Positions 23,788 through 33,152 of a DNA stretch of 59,775 nt are shown piece by piece. Both the position numbers and the translations under genes were made by a program. The notes under the pieces were generated by a model. The model was not told where the DNA came from. It did not search any database and saw only the letters and a program-made list of their open reading frames with translations. Positions within the stretch are counted from its first letter, which is position 1, and every line of letters starts with the position of its first letter. Origin of the DNA: Clostridium sp. Its GTDB lineage: Bacteria; Bacillota; Clostridia; Clostridiales; Clostridiaceae. The stretch covers positions 1 to 59,775 of the forward strand of contig NZ_JAGHFX010000014.1 of the NCBI RefSeq assembly GCF_017888565.1. Direction: 5' to 3'.

Positions 23788-23872
23788 TTAGCATTGATCA
23801 TAAATGAAATTTCAATTAACTGCTATCAACAATATTGAAATGATAATTATTATATAAATGAAGGTGAAAGAT

Positions 23873-24403
23873 ATGAAAATAAAACTTGAAAGATTTAAAT
23901 ATGAGGAAATCCCTCAATTAATTTCTTGGATTCCTAATAAAGAATTTTTACTTCAATGGGCAGGTCCATCATATACATTTGAGCTATTAGAAAAACACCT
24001 TAAAAAAGATATAGGTATGATGTCAAAAGAAAGTCCTTTAAATCTAATGTTTAGTGCTAAGTTAAAAGAAAGTAATGAAGTAGTTGGGCATATTCAGTTA
24101 TTAGCAATAGATAGAGTAAACATGTCTGCAAGAATAGGAAGAGTTCTAACAGTAGGAGAATATAGAAATAAGGGAATTGGACTTCAAATGATTAACGCTG
24201 TTTTGGATATTGCTTTCAATAAATTAAATTTACATAGAATAGATTTAGGAGCATTTGATTTTAATGAAGCTGCAATAGCTTGCTATAAAAAAGCTGGCTT
24301 TATCATTGAAGGAAGCTTTAGAGAGTGTAGAAAAATAAATGGACAATACTGGTCTTTAATTAATATGAGTATTCTTGAAGATGAATATAGAAATTTAAAA
24401 TAA
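23873..24403 (+). CDS. GNAT acetyltransferase (RimJ/RimL-like)
   Basis: AAGGTGAAAG before ATG 23873. 176 aa: QLISWIPNKEFLLQWAGPSY, then GRVLTVGEYRNKGIGLQMIN (acetyl-CoA loop RNKGIG), AAIACYKKAGFIIEGSFREC and YWSLINMSILEDEY. Typical of RimJ/RimL-type acetyltransferases, acting on protein N-termini or small amines. Confidence 0.8.
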   Translation: MKIKLERFKYEEIPQLISWIPNKEFLLQWAGPSYTFELLEKHLKKDIGMMSKESPLNLMFSAKLKESNEVVGHIQLLAIDRVNMSARIGRVLTVGEYRNKGIGLQMINAVLDIAFNKLNLHRIDLGAFDFNEAAIACYKKAGFIIEGSFRECRKINGQYWSLINMSILEDEYRNLK

Positions 24404-24517
24404 TATTGTTTTAAAATTAGTAATACAGTTAAATACATAATAAGTATTAGATATATATAAAGTTTTAATGAGAAAAGTAAATTTAAGCTATTTTATTAAG
24501 TGAAAAGGAGAGGAATT

Positions 24518-24700
24518 ATGTTTATAAAAATAATTGCTAGTATTATACTACTAATAAATATATTTAACCCTAGACTATCATGGAAAATGTCAGAAGGCTG
24601 GAAATATAAAGATGTAGAACCAAGTGATACTTATCTTGTTGTAAATAGAATAAGCAGTGTAATTATATTAATAATGATATGGGTTATAATTTCTAATTAG
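24518..24700 (+). CDS. Small membrane protein, DUF6199-like (60 aa)
   Basis: GGAGAGG before ATG 24518. Two membrane spans enclose NPRLSWKMSEGWKYKDVEPS and DTYLVVNRISSV. The NP..SWK.SEGWKYKD.EPS motif is typical of a widespread small membrane family (DUF6199). Function unknown. Confidence 0.65.
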   Translation: MFIKIIASIILLINIFNPRLSWKMSEGWKYKDVEPSDTYLVVNRISSVIILIMIWVIISN

Positions 24701-24790
24701 ATATAGATACATAGTTATATAAGTATATGTAATTTGAAAAATATATTATAATTAATTAAGATATATAAGTTAAATTTTGGAGGAAAATCT

Positions 24791-25267
24791 ATGTTAGGAC
24801 ATATAGGATTTTCATATATAGGATTAATTTATTTGTTGATGCTATTTATCCCTAATATTATCTGGACAAAGCATCAGTCAGAGAATTATGATTATAGCAA
24901 TGAAAATAAAATATTGCTCATATTTGAACGTGTTGGACAAGTAGCTGTAACATGCTGTGCTTTGATTTTTTTAGATTTCAATATTACTACTTTTTCTCTA
25001 TGGAGTATATGGTTAATTGCATCGTTTATTTTAATGATTATATACGAGATGTATTGGATTAGATATATTAAAGGGAAGCCTACTTTAAAAAATTTCTATC
25101 GTAGTTTCTGTTACATTCCAGTTCCAGGAGCAACCCTTCCCGTTATAGCATTTTTATTATTAGGGATATATGGAAAGGTAATTTGGATGATTATATCTAC
25201 AATAATTCTTGGAGTTGGGCATATAGGAATACACTTTCAGCACTTGAAAGAAATAAAATATAAATAG
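24791..25267 (+). CDS. Multi-span membrane protein (158 aa)
   Basis: About four to five spans (GFSYIGLIYLLMLFIPNIIW, VAVTCCALIFL, SIWLIASFILMIIYEMYWI, ATLPVIAFLLLGIYG, VIWMIISTIILGVGHIGIHF). Conserved-looking IIWTKHQ, FYRSFCYIPVPGATLP and GHIGIHFQH. Family of uncharacterised membrane proteins. GGAGG ribosome binding site. Confidence 0.65.
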   Translation: MLGHIGFSYIGLIYLLMLFIPNIIWTKHQSENYDYSNENKILLIFERVGQVAVTCCALIFLDFNITTFSLWSIWLIASFILMIIYEMYWIRYIKGKPTLKNFYRSFCYIPVPGATLPVIAFLLLGIYGKVIWMIISTIILGVGHIGIHFQHLKEIKYK

Positions 25268-25394
25268 TATTTTAAGATACTCTTTTAAATTTATATAAAA
25301 TGTAAAATATGCTATAATCTATTCATAATATTATTAAGTTGAATTAATTTTATTTAACTAATATAGAAATTGAAATAAAAAAGGAGAATGAGTT

Positions 25395-25646
25395 ATGCTT
25401 GAATATAAATTTGATACCCAATTATTAATTGAAGGTAATGATCTTTCAGAAGATGCTATTAATGAATATATAACTAAAAATATTGAAGGCGATTGTTTAC
25501 TTGCAGTTGGGGATGAAGACTTAATAAAGGTTCACTTTCATACTAATACACCATGGAAAGTACTTGAATATTGTGCTTCTCTAGGAGATATATATGATGT
25601 TGTTATTGAAAACATGGAACGTCAAGAAAATGGATTACAAGGTTAA
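25395..25646 (+). CDS. Stand-alone DAK-phosphatase (YloV/DegV C-terminal)-like domain (83 aa)
   Basis: EYKFDTQLLIEGNDLSEDAI, then GDCLLAVGDEDLIKVHFHTN and TPWKVLEYCASLGDIYDVVI match the phosphatase-like segment of YloV-type dihydroxyacetone-kinase-related proteins (usually within about 550 aa), with the conserved LxVGD and KVHxHTN. Here it is a complete short gene with AGGAG ribosome binding site and terminator. Its function without the kinase domain is unclear. Confidence 0.65.
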   Translation: MLEYKFDTQLLIEGNDLSEDAINEYITKNIEGDCLLAVGDEDLIKVHFHTNTPWKVLEYCASLGDIYDVVIENMERQENGLQG

Positions 25647-25689
25647 AGGATACAAAAGTAGCTAATTATATAATTAAAAATATATTTAT

Positions 25690-25730
25690 AAAAAAACGTA
25701 TTATTCTAAGGTGAATATGCGTTTTTTTTT
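25690..25730 (+). terminator. Terminator, variant of the intergenic element's hairpin
   Basis: AAAAAACGTATTATTC / GAATATGCGTTTTTTT with T9; it resembles the AATACCGTACTATTC hairpins. Confidence 0.75.
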
Positions 25731-26199
25731 ATTATCTTTTCTACAAGCTTACAGATAAATTACTATCAAAAGATGTATGCAAAACATCTAAGTATTATTT
25801 AAAATTCATATATTTATTTATAGAATTAACTTAATCAAAATGAGTAAAGTTTTAACAAGGAGCAATAAAAATAATAGTATAAAGTTATAAGTATTATTTT
25901 TATCTCATATTGTATTAAATAAAGCTATTATTAAAAGATGACATAAAATTTAGAAAGGTTAAAAGAGATTAATACATTTTAAGAGAAAATATTATATTAA
26001 ATTATTAATAGTAGTTAGATGTATGTGAATATTTTGGTATTTACAATAATTGGAGTATAAGGAGAATAAATCGATGAAATTTACATTTCAAAATATCATA
26101 CTACACTTGGAAATTATGATTATAAATTACAAGTAGAAAAAGCAAGTCAAGCAGGAAGAGTGAAGATAATATATTAATAAATAATAGTTAGGAGTAAGG
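25731..26199. other. Intergenic region upstream of the osmolyte ABC operon
   Basis: Mostly AT-rich. An open stretch 26070-26177 (IDEIYISKYHTTLGNYDYKL, then QVEKASQAGRVKIIY) is coding-like but has only ATC where a start would fit after AAGGAG. It looks like the tail of a lost gene. No riboswitch recognised. Confidence 0.4.
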
Positions 26200-26841
26200 A
26201 TGTTTAGTAAAGTTTTTGAATTATTAATAAGTAGATATGATTTTTTCATAGAGCTAACAATGAAGCATTTGCAAATAGCAGCTATTTCTATTTTAATTGC
26301 TTCCATATTAGGATTAGTTTTAGGAGTATTAATTAGTGAGTACAATAGATCAGCACCAATTGTTTTAGGGTTAACTAACTTTATATATACAATTCCATCA
26401 ATATCTTTATTAGGATTTTTGATTCCATTTTCAGGGATTGGCGATACAACAGCCATAATAGCCCTTACAGTATATGCACTATTACCTATGGTGAGGAATA
26501 CATATACTGGTATAAAAAGTATAGATAATTCTATAACAGAAGCAGCAAAAGGGATGGGAAGCACGCAATTTCAAATATTATATAAGGTTAAATTATCATT
26601 AGCAACACCTATAATTGTTGCAGGACTTAGGAATATGACAATTATGACAATTGCACTTACAGGTATTGCATCATTTATTGGAGCAGGTGGACTTGGAGTT
26701 GCAATTTATAGAGGTATTACAACCAATAATGCAGCAATGACTATCGCAGGAAGCTTACTAATTGCTATTTTAGCTTTAGTTGTTGATTTTATTATTGGGA
26801 CAATTGAGAAGCTTATTAAGAAAAAGTGGAGGTTAGAATAA
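26200..26841 (+). CDS. Glycine betaine/carnitine/choline ABC permease (OpuCB-like)
   Basis: 213 aa, about five to six spans. Motifs: YTIPSISLLGFLIPFSGIGD and the EAA loop EAAKGMGSTQFQILYKVKLS, followed by ATPIIVAGLRNMTIMTIALT. It forms the membrane channel of a type I importer. The stop overlaps the next ATG (TAATG). Only one permease gene is present, whereas OpuC systems usually have two, so it probably acts as a homodimer. Confidence 0.85.
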   Translation: MFSKVFELLISRYDFFIELTMKHLQIAAISILIASILGLVLGVLISEYNRSAPIVLGLTNFIYTIPSISLLGFLIPFSGIGDTTAIIALTVYALLPMVRNTYTGIKSIDNSITEAAKGMGSTQFQILYKVKLSLATPIIVAGLRNMTIMTIALTGIASFIGAGGLGVAIYRGITTNNAAMTIAGSLLIAILALVVDFIIGTIEKLIKKKWRLE

Positions 26842-27737
26842 TGAAAAAGTTTAAAAAATATATAACAAAAGGACTTTCAGTAGTGCTTACTATAATAACA
26901 ATTTCTATGATTGGTTGTTCTAAAAAAGGAGAAACAGTAAAAATAGCAACTAAGCCTATGACAGAGCAATTAATTTTAGGTGAAATGTTAGGATTACTGA
27001 TTAAAGAAAATACTGATTTAGATGTAGAAATTACTCATGGAGTAGGGGGAGGAACTAGTAATATACAACCAGCTATATTAAAAGGCGAGTTTGATTTATA
27101 TCCAGAATACACAGGAACTGGATGGAACTTTGTTTTAAAAGAAGAAGGTATAGTTAATGAAGAGGAACTATTTAATCAATACGAAAGTGAATATGCATTA
27201 GAATGGGTTGGAATGTACGGTTTTAATAATACTTATGGACTTGTTGTTAGAAAAGAGATTGCAGATAAATATGGTATTAAGACGTATTCAGATTTAGCTG
27301 AACATGCATCAGAACTTAATTTTGGAGCAGAATATGATTTTTACGAAAGAGAGGATGGTTATGATGCGTTAAGCAAAACTTACGGTTTAAATTTTAAAAG
27401 TACTTCAGATTTAGACATAGGACTTAAATATCAAGCTATAAATTCTAAAGAAATTGATGTAATGAATATTTTTACAACTGATGGGCAGTTATCAGTTTCA
27501 GATGTAGTTGTATTAGAAGATGATAAGAAATTTTATCCAACATATTATTGTGGAACTGTAGTAAGAAATGATACATTGGAGAAAAATCCAGAGCTTAAAG
27601 ATGTATTATTAAAGATGGATAACATAATTAATGATAGTGAAATGGCAAAATTAAATTATGAAGTCGAAAGTAATGGTAGCAATGAAAGAGATGTAGCCAA
27701 GGAGTTTTTAATATCTAAAGGATTATTAGATAATTAG
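26841..27737 (+). CDS. Osmoprotectant-binding lipoprotein (OpuCC-like)
   Basis: 298 aa. GGAGG before ATG 26841. Lipobox ITISMIGCSKKG. KIATKPMTEQLILGEMLGLL, GVGGGTSNIQPAILKGEFDL and YPEYTGTGWNFVLKEE are typical of the OpuAC/QAT-binding family, and the aromatic-rich YPEYTGTGW forms the ligand region. It captures a quaternary ammonium compound outside the membrane for the adjacent permease and ATPase. All three genes are close and co-directional. Confidence 0.88.
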   Translation: MKKFKKYITKGLSVVLTIITISMIGCSKKGETVKIATKPMTEQLILGEMLGLLIKENTDLDVEITHGVGGGTSNIQPAILKGEFDLYPEYTGTGWNFVLKEEGIVNEEELFNQYESEYALEWVGMYGFNNTYGLVVRKEIADKYGIKTYSDLAEHASELNFGAEYDFYEREDGYDALSKTYGLNFKSTSDLDIGLKYQAINSKEIDVMNIFTTDGQLSVSDVVVLEDDKKFYPTYYCGTVVRNDTLEKNPELKDVLLKMDNIINDSEMAKLNYEVESNGSNERDVAKEFLISKGLLDN

Positions 27738-27754
27738 GGTAAGGGAGCAATAAT

Positions 27755-28486
27755 ATGCAAAATGAAATAATAATAAGTTTAAATGACGTATCGAAATCAT
27801 ATAACAATGATTTAATATTAGATAACTTTAATTTAGAAATAAATAAAGGAGAGTTTTTAACTATAATAGGTAGTTCTGGATGTGGGAAAACTACAATACT
27901 TAAATTAATTAACGGATTATTAAAACCAGACAGCGGAAATATTTATATTGAAGGAAAAAATATAGCAGAAGTAAATCAAATTGAATTAAGAAGAAAAATT
28001 GGATATTCAATTCAAGGAATTGGATTATTTCCACATATGAGCATTGAGAATAATATTGCATATGTACCTAATTTAATTAATGGAAGAGATAAATTAGCTA
28101 TTAAAAATAAAGTTAAAGAATTAATTAACCTTGTTGGTATGAATGAAGATATACTTAAAAGATACCCTTCAGAACTTTCTGGAGGTCAAAAGCAAAGAGT
28201 TGGAATAGCAAGAGCGCTAGCTGCGTCACCTCATATATTACTCATGGATGAACCCTTTGGAGCAGTTGATGAAATTACTAGAAAAATGCTTCAAGAAGAA
28301 ATAATTAAAATTCATAAAGCATTAGGTGTTACCATCATTTTTATAACTCATGACATTAGAGAGGCTTTAAAACTTGGAACAAGAGTATTAGTTATGGATA
28401 AAGGAAAAGTTATGCAATCTGGCTCTCCAAAAGAAATAGTAGAAAATCCTAATAATAGTTTTGTAAGGGAGCTAATTGGAGCTTAA
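27755..28486 (+). CDS. Osmolyte ABC transporter ATP-binding protein (OpuCA-like, no CBS domains)
   Basis: 243 aa. Walker A GSSGCGKTT, Q-loop YSIQGIGLFPHMSIENNI (GLFPHM typical of QAT transporters), signature LSGGQKQR, Walker B HILLMDEPFGAVDEITR and switch His FITHD. It lacks the C-terminal CBS pair that confers ionic-strength regulation in OpuA/OpuC ATPases, so regulation probably differs. Last gene of the operon. Confidence 0.87.
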   Translation: MQNEIIISLNDVSKSYNNDLILDNFNLEINKGEFLTIIGSSGCGKTTILKLINGLLKPDSGNIYIEGKNIAEVNQIELRRKIGYSIQGIGLFPHMSIENNIAYVPNLINGRDKLAIKNKVKELINLVGMNEDILKRYPSELSGGQKQRVGIARALAASPHILLMDEPFGAVDEITRKMLQEEIIKIHKALGVTIIFITHDIREALKLGTRVLVMDKGKVMQSGSPKEIVENPNNSFVRELIGA

Positions 28487-28579
28487 AAATAAAAAAAGAA
28501 AGATGAAAAGATTTAGCATAAAGAATTTTATAAATGTTCATGATAAATTAAAAGAAAAATAAAAAAGAATATAGCAATA

Positions 28580-28626
28580 AAAAACATCGTATTATTTATA
28601 AGTAAATTTTACGATGTTTTTTTGTT
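28580..28626 (+). terminator. Intrinsic terminator of the osmolyte operon
   Basis: AAAACATCGTA...TACGATGTTTT followed by T5. Confidence 0.8.
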
Positions 28627-28918
28627 AGTTAAATTGTTTTTAAACACTATAGATAAATGATTATAATAAATTATTAAAAAATATATAAAGAATTTCGTTA
28701 ATATAAATTTTATATAAAAAAATGAATTTTTAATAATATCAGATTACAAAATATTAGAAATATTCTATAATATAAGGTGGGAATAATTAGAAAATACATA
28801 GATGATGAAAAGAATGAAAATAGTAGTATTCTTTTGATGCAGAATACTTTATTTCAGCAAAAGAATGGATATACTCTATAAGATTATTATTTAATATTAA
28901 ATAAAAGGGGAATATTAA
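28627..28918. other. Intergenic region with promoter
   Basis: TTACAAAATATTAGAAATAT, then TCTATAATATAAGGTGG (about 28744-28780), probably the acetyltransferase promoter. A short frame after it (RKYIDDEKNENSSILLMQNT) may be debris. Confidence 0.4.
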
Positions 28919-29467
28919 ATGGAAAAATTGACAACCAATAGATTGATATTAAGACAGTGGAAGGAAAGTGATAGTGCAGATTTATATGAATATGCTAAAA
29001 GTAATTTAGTAGGACCAAATGCGGGTTGGCCACCGCACAAAGATGAAAATGAAAGTAGAGAAAAAATTAAAATGTTTATACGTAATAATGAGACTTATGC
29101 TATAGTTTTAAAATCAGAAAATAAAGTTATTGGAGGCATTGGGCTGCATAGGAGAAAGCCAGATTTAAATTTGCCTAATTTAGCTCAAAAAGAAATAGGT
29201 TATGTTTTAAATCCTAAATATTGGGGAAAGGGTTATATTCCTGAAGCAGTGAATTACTTGGTTAATTATGGCTTTAATAAATTAAATTTAGATTTAATTT
29301 GGTGTGGTCACTATGATTTTAATAATAATTCCAAAAGAGTAAATGAAAAGTGTGGGTTTAAATATAGATTTACTAGAAAAGAAAAATTGAAATTACTAGA
29401 TAATAAAGAGGTTGATATACTTTACTATAATATTTTAAGATCAGAGTATTTTGCTAAAGGTCAGTAA
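28919..29467 (+). CDS. GNAT acetyltransferase (RimJ/RimL-like)
   Basis: 182 aa. LTTNRLILRQWKESDSADLY is the standard opening, GPNAGWPPHKDENESREKI follows, then KEIGYVLNPKYWGKGYIPEA (acetyl-CoA loop WGKGY), NNSKRVNEKCGFKYRF. AAGGGG ribosome binding site. Confidence 0.82.
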   Translation: MEKLTTNRLILRQWKESDSADLYEYAKSNLVGPNAGWPPHKDENESREKIKMFIRNNETYAIVLKSENKVIGGIGLHRRKPDLNLPNLAQKEIGYVLNPKYWGKGYIPEAVNYLVNYGFNKLNLDLIWCGHYDFNNNSKRVNEKCGFKYRFTRKEKLKLLDNKEVDILYYNILRSEYFAKGQ

Positions 29468-29519
29468 TTATAATTCTTATAAAATATTAGGGATTAAATG
29501 AAGCTTTGAAGGGCTTAGT

Positions 29520-29909
29520 ATGAACAATATTGAATATTTTATACTTGAGAGAGAAAAAGAATTGCTGAAACCAGAAGTTAGAAAAGATAAAGAAAGAATA
29601 AGAGAATTACTATCAGAAGATTTTATTGAGTTTTGTAGCACTGGAGAAATATATAAATATAAAGCTAGCGATATCTTTTATGAAGAAAATATATTCTTTG
29701 AAATTAGTAATTTTAATTTGAATCAGTTATCTGAAGATTGCGTGTTAGCAACTTATATGGTTCTAAAAAAACATGGAGTAAATAATGATGAAAAGCCTTC
29801 AATTCGTAGTTCAATATGGAAATGTATTAATGGAAATTGGAAAATAATTTTTCATCAAGGCACTCCTGTAGTTACTAATAATTATTTAAAGCAACTACAG
29901 AAGTGCTAG
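29520..29909 (+). CDS. DUF4440/NTF2-like protein
   Basis: 129 aa. FILEREKELLKPEVRKDKER, LLSEDFIEFCSTGEIYKYKA, then SSIWKCINGNWKIIFHQGTP fit the DUF4440 (SnoaL-like, NTF2 fold) family. Members are small-ligand binders or enzymes of mostly unknown role. Cytosolic. Weak ribosome binding site. Confidence 0.78.
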   Translation: MNNIEYFILEREKELLKPEVRKDKERIRELLSEDFIEFCSTGEIYKYKASDIFYEENIFFEISNFNLNQLSEDCVLATYMVLKKHGVNNDEKPSIRSSIWKCINGNWKIIFHQGTPVVTNNYLKQLQKC

Positions 29910-29925
29910 AGGTGGAGGAGAAACT

Positions 29926-30190
29926 AATGGAGCTATGGGATTTGTTTGATGAGAAAAATAACCATTAAATAAAATTCATAATAAAAAAGAGAAAATAGCA
30001 TTTGTTGATACATATATAGTTAGAAAAAATATTAAAATAGACGATTTAATAATGCAAAATGAAGAAATTATAGATGCAAAGTGGGTATAGCTAAATAAAC
30101 TAGAGGAAATGATTAAATTAGGAATGGTTACATTACCAGTTGCAGAAATATTCTCTTGTATAAGAGAGAATTTTATAAAATTCTTAAGTG
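29926..30190 (+). pseudogene. Nudix hydrolase, middle deleted
   Basis: GGTGGAGGAG before ATG; MELWDLFDEKNNH is the start of a Nudix protein, then a stop. The later frame AFVDTYIVRKNIKIDDLIMQ, NEEIIDAKWV, stop, LNKLEEMIKLGMVTLPVAEI, FSCIREN is the C-terminal third. The Nudix box itself is gone. Confidence 0.65.
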
Positions 30191-30200
30191 AGGATTATAT

Positions 30201-30683
30201 ATGAATATAGAAATAAAGCAAGTTACTGATAATGAAGCAAGGCAAATATCAAAATGGGTTTATAATGAGCCATATTCAATTTATAGCTTGAATGGAAATA
30301 ATGATTGTATAAAAGAACTTCTTAATGGAGATTATTATTCAGCTTTAGATAGTAAATGTTATATAGTTGGGTACTATTGCTTTGGTAGGTCAGCACAAGT
30401 TCAGATTGGCCATAAATATGGTGTTTATGACAATAAAGATATTATGGATATAGGGATAGGAATAAATCCAGAGTTTTGTGGACAAGGATTGGGTGAAGAG
30501 TTTTTAAAAATAGGGCTAGATTTTGCTAGAAATGAATTCTATGCAAAAGAATTTCGTTTAACTGTAGCTACTTTTAATAAACGAGCAATAAAAGTATATC
30601 AAAGGGCAGGGTTTAGAAAAGTTAGTTCCTTTAAAAGAAGATCTCATGTTGATGTCATAGAGTTTGATCTTATGATATATTGA
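30201..30683 (+). CDS. GNAT acetyltransferase
   Basis: 160 aa. QISKWVYNEPYSIYSL, then DIGIGINPEFCGQGLGEEFL (loop GQGLG), FRLTVATFNKRAIKVYQRAG, FRKVSSFKRR. Single GNAT domain, unknown substrate. Confidence 0.8.
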   Translation: MNIEIKQVTDNEARQISKWVYNEPYSIYSLNGNNDCIKELLNGDYYSALDSKCYIVGYYCFGRSAQVQIGHKYGVYDNKDIMDIGIGINPEFCGQGLGEEFLKIGLDFARNEFYAKEFRLTVATFNKRAIKVYQRAGFRKVSSFKRRSHVDVIEFDLMIY

Positions 30684-30741
30684 AAAGTAAGAGAAGTGGA
30701 TATATTAAGTTGAAAAGTAAATTTAAAAGGGGCTTTAAATT

Positions 30742-31047
30742 ATGAAAGAAACAATGAGTATTAAAAGAGCAGGTATTGGTACTATATCATTAATATTGAG
30801 TATATTTGGAATAGCCTTTTCATTTACTTATTTAGGGAGCAATTCTATAGGTGAAGAAATACTTCATGCCATTGGAGTATCATTTCCAACAATGATAGTT
30901 TCAATAATTTTATTTATAGTATCGATAGTTATAGGTGGTAAATTTAAAAATAATTTTGGCGCTAACCTAGGAGTTATATTATCTTTAATATTTACAACAT
31001 TAATAATTGTATTGTCTATAAATAGTATGTTTTTTAATATTTCTTAA
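30742..31047 (+). CDS. Small three-span membrane protein (101 aa)
   Basis: Spans IGTISLILSIFGIAFSFTYL, FPTMIVSIILFIVSIVIG and LGVILSLIFTTLIIVLSI. GGKFKNNFGANLGVILSL resembles the truncated paralogue at 19325. AAGGGG ribosome binding site. Function unknown. Confidence 0.6.
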   Translation: MKETMSIKRAGIGTISLILSIFGIAFSFTYLGSNSIGEEILHAIGVSFPTMIVSIILFIVSIVIGGKFKNNFGANLGVILSLIFTTLIIVLSINSMFFNIS

Positions 31048-31162
31048 GATTAGATGTAAATTTTATTTTAAATATAGATTGCATGATATAAGAGGATCTT
31101 TTAAGTTACATTAACTAGAGAATGAGATTAAAGAAATAACAAAATTAGAGTGGAGAAAAGTT

Positions 31163-31392
31163 ATGTATTTTGATGAAGTTGCTACATGGTATTTCATCAT
31201 ATTAGCAATGTTGAAGATAAATTGAAAAGATTATATAAGCTTCTTAAAAAAGATGGATATTTAATTATTATAGATTTAGATGAAGAAGATGGTAGTTTTC
31301 ATAAAAATGAAAAAGGGTTTTGTGGGCATAATGGATTCAAAAGAGAATATTTAAAGGATATACTAGAAAAATGCAAATATAAAATTATATAA
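31163..31392 (+). pseudogene. SAM-dependent methyltransferase, N-terminal SAM-binding part deleted
   Basis: MYFDEVATW at the start is typical of class I methyltransferases and is joined directly, with a frame change, to MVFHHISNVEDKLKRLYKLL, KKDGYLIIIDLDEEDGSFHK, NEKGFCGHNGFKREYLKDIL. About 80 residues with motif I (the glycine-rich SAM loop) are missing. Confidence 0.7.
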
Positions 31393-31404
31393 AAGGGGAA
31401 TAGG

Positions 31405-32079
31405 ATGAACCAATTTAAAAAAATAGAAAATGATAAGACAATAATTGAACTTTATAATAAAATATCCGAGTTTGAAGATTTAGATAAAGGGTGGGCACAT
31501 CATAATTTAGAGCATGTTAAAAATGTTGCTAAATTAGTGGAAGATTTATTGAAGAAATTAGGATACGATGAAAAGTTTATAGAAGAAGCAAAAATAGCAG
31601 CCATTTTACATGATACTGGTGCAATAGAAGGAAAAAATAATCATTCTTTAAGAAGCTATAATTTTGCAAAAGATTATATTGAAAATAATAATATTATACT
31701 AAAAAATAAGGATTTAGTTTTAGAAGCAATAAAAATTCATAGTGACGGATTTAATAGTGATAATATAATTGCATTAGCTTTAATTATAAGTGATAAATTA
31801 GATATAAAATGTACTAGAGTTGCAAAAGAAGGATATAATGTAAAGGGAATGAAGGAGTTACAGTATATTAATGATATATTAGTTGATATTCATAATAAAT
31901 GTTTAGAAATTAAGTTTCTTTGTGACGATAAAATTAATAAAAGTGAATTAGAGGAATTTTATTTTATAACAAAAGTTTTTAAGGCAATAATAACTTTCTC
32001 AAGGAAAATGAATTTAAATCCTCAAGTATTTTTTAATAATAATGAATGGCAATTATTTAATGATATGCTAGGAAACTAG
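31405..32079 (+). CDS. HD-domain phosphohydrolase-like protein
   Basis: 224 aa. WAHHNLEHVKNVAKLVEDLL (first His), EAKIAAILHDTGAIEGKNNH (HD) and ALALIISDKLDIKCTRVA (Asp) are metal-binding residues of an HD domain. RSYNFAKDYI and EAIKIHSDGF continue it. Predicted metal-dependent phosphohydrolase on a nucleotide or phosphorylated small molecule. AAGGGG ribosome binding site. Confidence 0.8.
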   Translation: MNQFKKIENDKTIIELYNKISEFEDLDKGWAHHNLEHVKNVAKLVEDLLKKLGYDEKFIEEAKIAAILHDTGAIEGKNNHSLRSYNFAKDYIENNNIILKNKDLVLEAIKIHSDGFNSDNIIALALIISDKLDIKCTRVAKEGYNVKGMKELQYINDILVDIHNKCLEIKFLCDDKINKSELEEFYFITKVFKAIITFSRKMNLNPQVFFNNNEWQLFNDMLGN

Positions 32080-32127
32080 AATAAAAGAATATTCCAAAAA
32101 AATATTCTATGAATAGTATAATAAAGG

Positions 32128-32172
32128 TATGTACTATATTAAATTGTATTATTCAATATAGTACATATTTTT
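32128..32172. terminator. Bidirectional terminator between HD-domain gene and birA
   Basis: TATGTACTATATT / AATATAGTACATA, 13-bp arms, then T6 on + and A-rich on the other side. Confidence 0.75.
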
Positions 32173-33152
32173 TATATTCTAATACTTACTTCACCAGAAG
32201 ATAATAACCTGATAGATCCATCTTCCATTTTAACTTTAAGCCTGCATTCATCATCAATTTCGAGAACTGTAGCTTTTTCAGAAGATTTATTAGAAAGTAT
32301 ATTTACATCCTTATTAATTAATAGAGATCTTCTTTTATAAGATTCTAAGAAGGATTTATCCTCAATATGTTTATAGTAACTCCAAAAGCGTTCTAAAAGT
32401 TCAGCTATAAGTTTACTTCTAATATCAATGGGAGCAGAAGCTTTGTATTCAAAAATACCAGTTGCCACATCTTTGATTTCTTTTGAAAATCCATTTTTAG
32501 GTGTTCTTACATTAATACCAATACCTAAAACAGCATAATCAATTATACCGCTTTCAAAATCAAAAGATGCTTCTGTTAATATCCCACATACTTTTTTATT
32601 ATCACAATATATATCATTAACCCATTTTATTTTAGCTTCCTTATCAGAAACTGTTTCTATAGCTTCAGCAACAGCAACAGCAGTAGCCGCAGTAATAAGG
32701 AATGCCTTTGAAGCATGCATTTGGGGACGTAAAAGAATACTCATATAAATTCCTGTACCTTTAGGAGAGTGAAACTTTCTACCAAATCTTCCCCTACCTT
32801 CAGTTTGTTCTTCTGAAATAATTACAGTGCCTTCTTTTTCTCCATTAATTGCAAGTTCCTTTATTGCACTATTAGTTGAATTAATTGTTTTATAAACATT
32901 AATATTGAAATTGTTATTTTTTTTATTCAAGTATTTAGAAATACTTTGTGATGATAAAATATCTGTATTAGTAGAAAGGCAATAGCCTTTGTTAGTTACA
33001 GCATAAATATTATATCCTTCATTTTGTAATGATTTAATTGCTTTCCAAATAGCATTTCTACTAACTGAAAGCTTTTTAGCAAGATCAGCACCAGATATAT
33101 AATCTCCTTTATTATTTTCAAGTACACTTAAAGTCTTATCTTTTACACTCAT
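32172..33152 (-). CDS. birA: Bifunctional biotin operon repressor / biotin-protein ligase
   Basis: 326 aa. An N-terminal winged helix (DYISGADLAKKLSVSRNAIW, KAIKSLQNEGYNIYAV) precedes the catalytic domain with TNSAIKELA, EGRGRFGRKFHSPKG (biotinyl-AMP loop), KWVNDIYCDNKKVCGILTE and a C-terminal SH3-like domain. It ligates biotin to carboxylases and represses biotin genes when biotin is plentiful. Divergent from bioY, an arrangement fitting control of biotin uptake. Confidence 0.93.
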   Translation of the reverse strand: MSVKDKTLSVLENNKGDYISGADLAKKLSVSRNAIWKAIKSLQNEGYNIYAVTNKGYCLSTNTDILSSQSISKYLNKKNNNFNINVYKTINSTNSAIKELAINGEKEGTVIISEEQTEGRGRFGRKFHSPKGTGIYMSILLRPQMHASKAFLITAATAVAVAEAIETVSDKEAKIKWVNDIYCDNKKVCGILTEASFDFESGIIDYAVLGIGINVRTPKNGFSKEIKDVATGIFEYKASAPIDIRSKLIAELLERFWSYYKHIEDKSFLESYKRRSLLINKDVNILSNKSSEKATVLEIDDECRLKVKMEDGSIRLLSSGEVSIRI

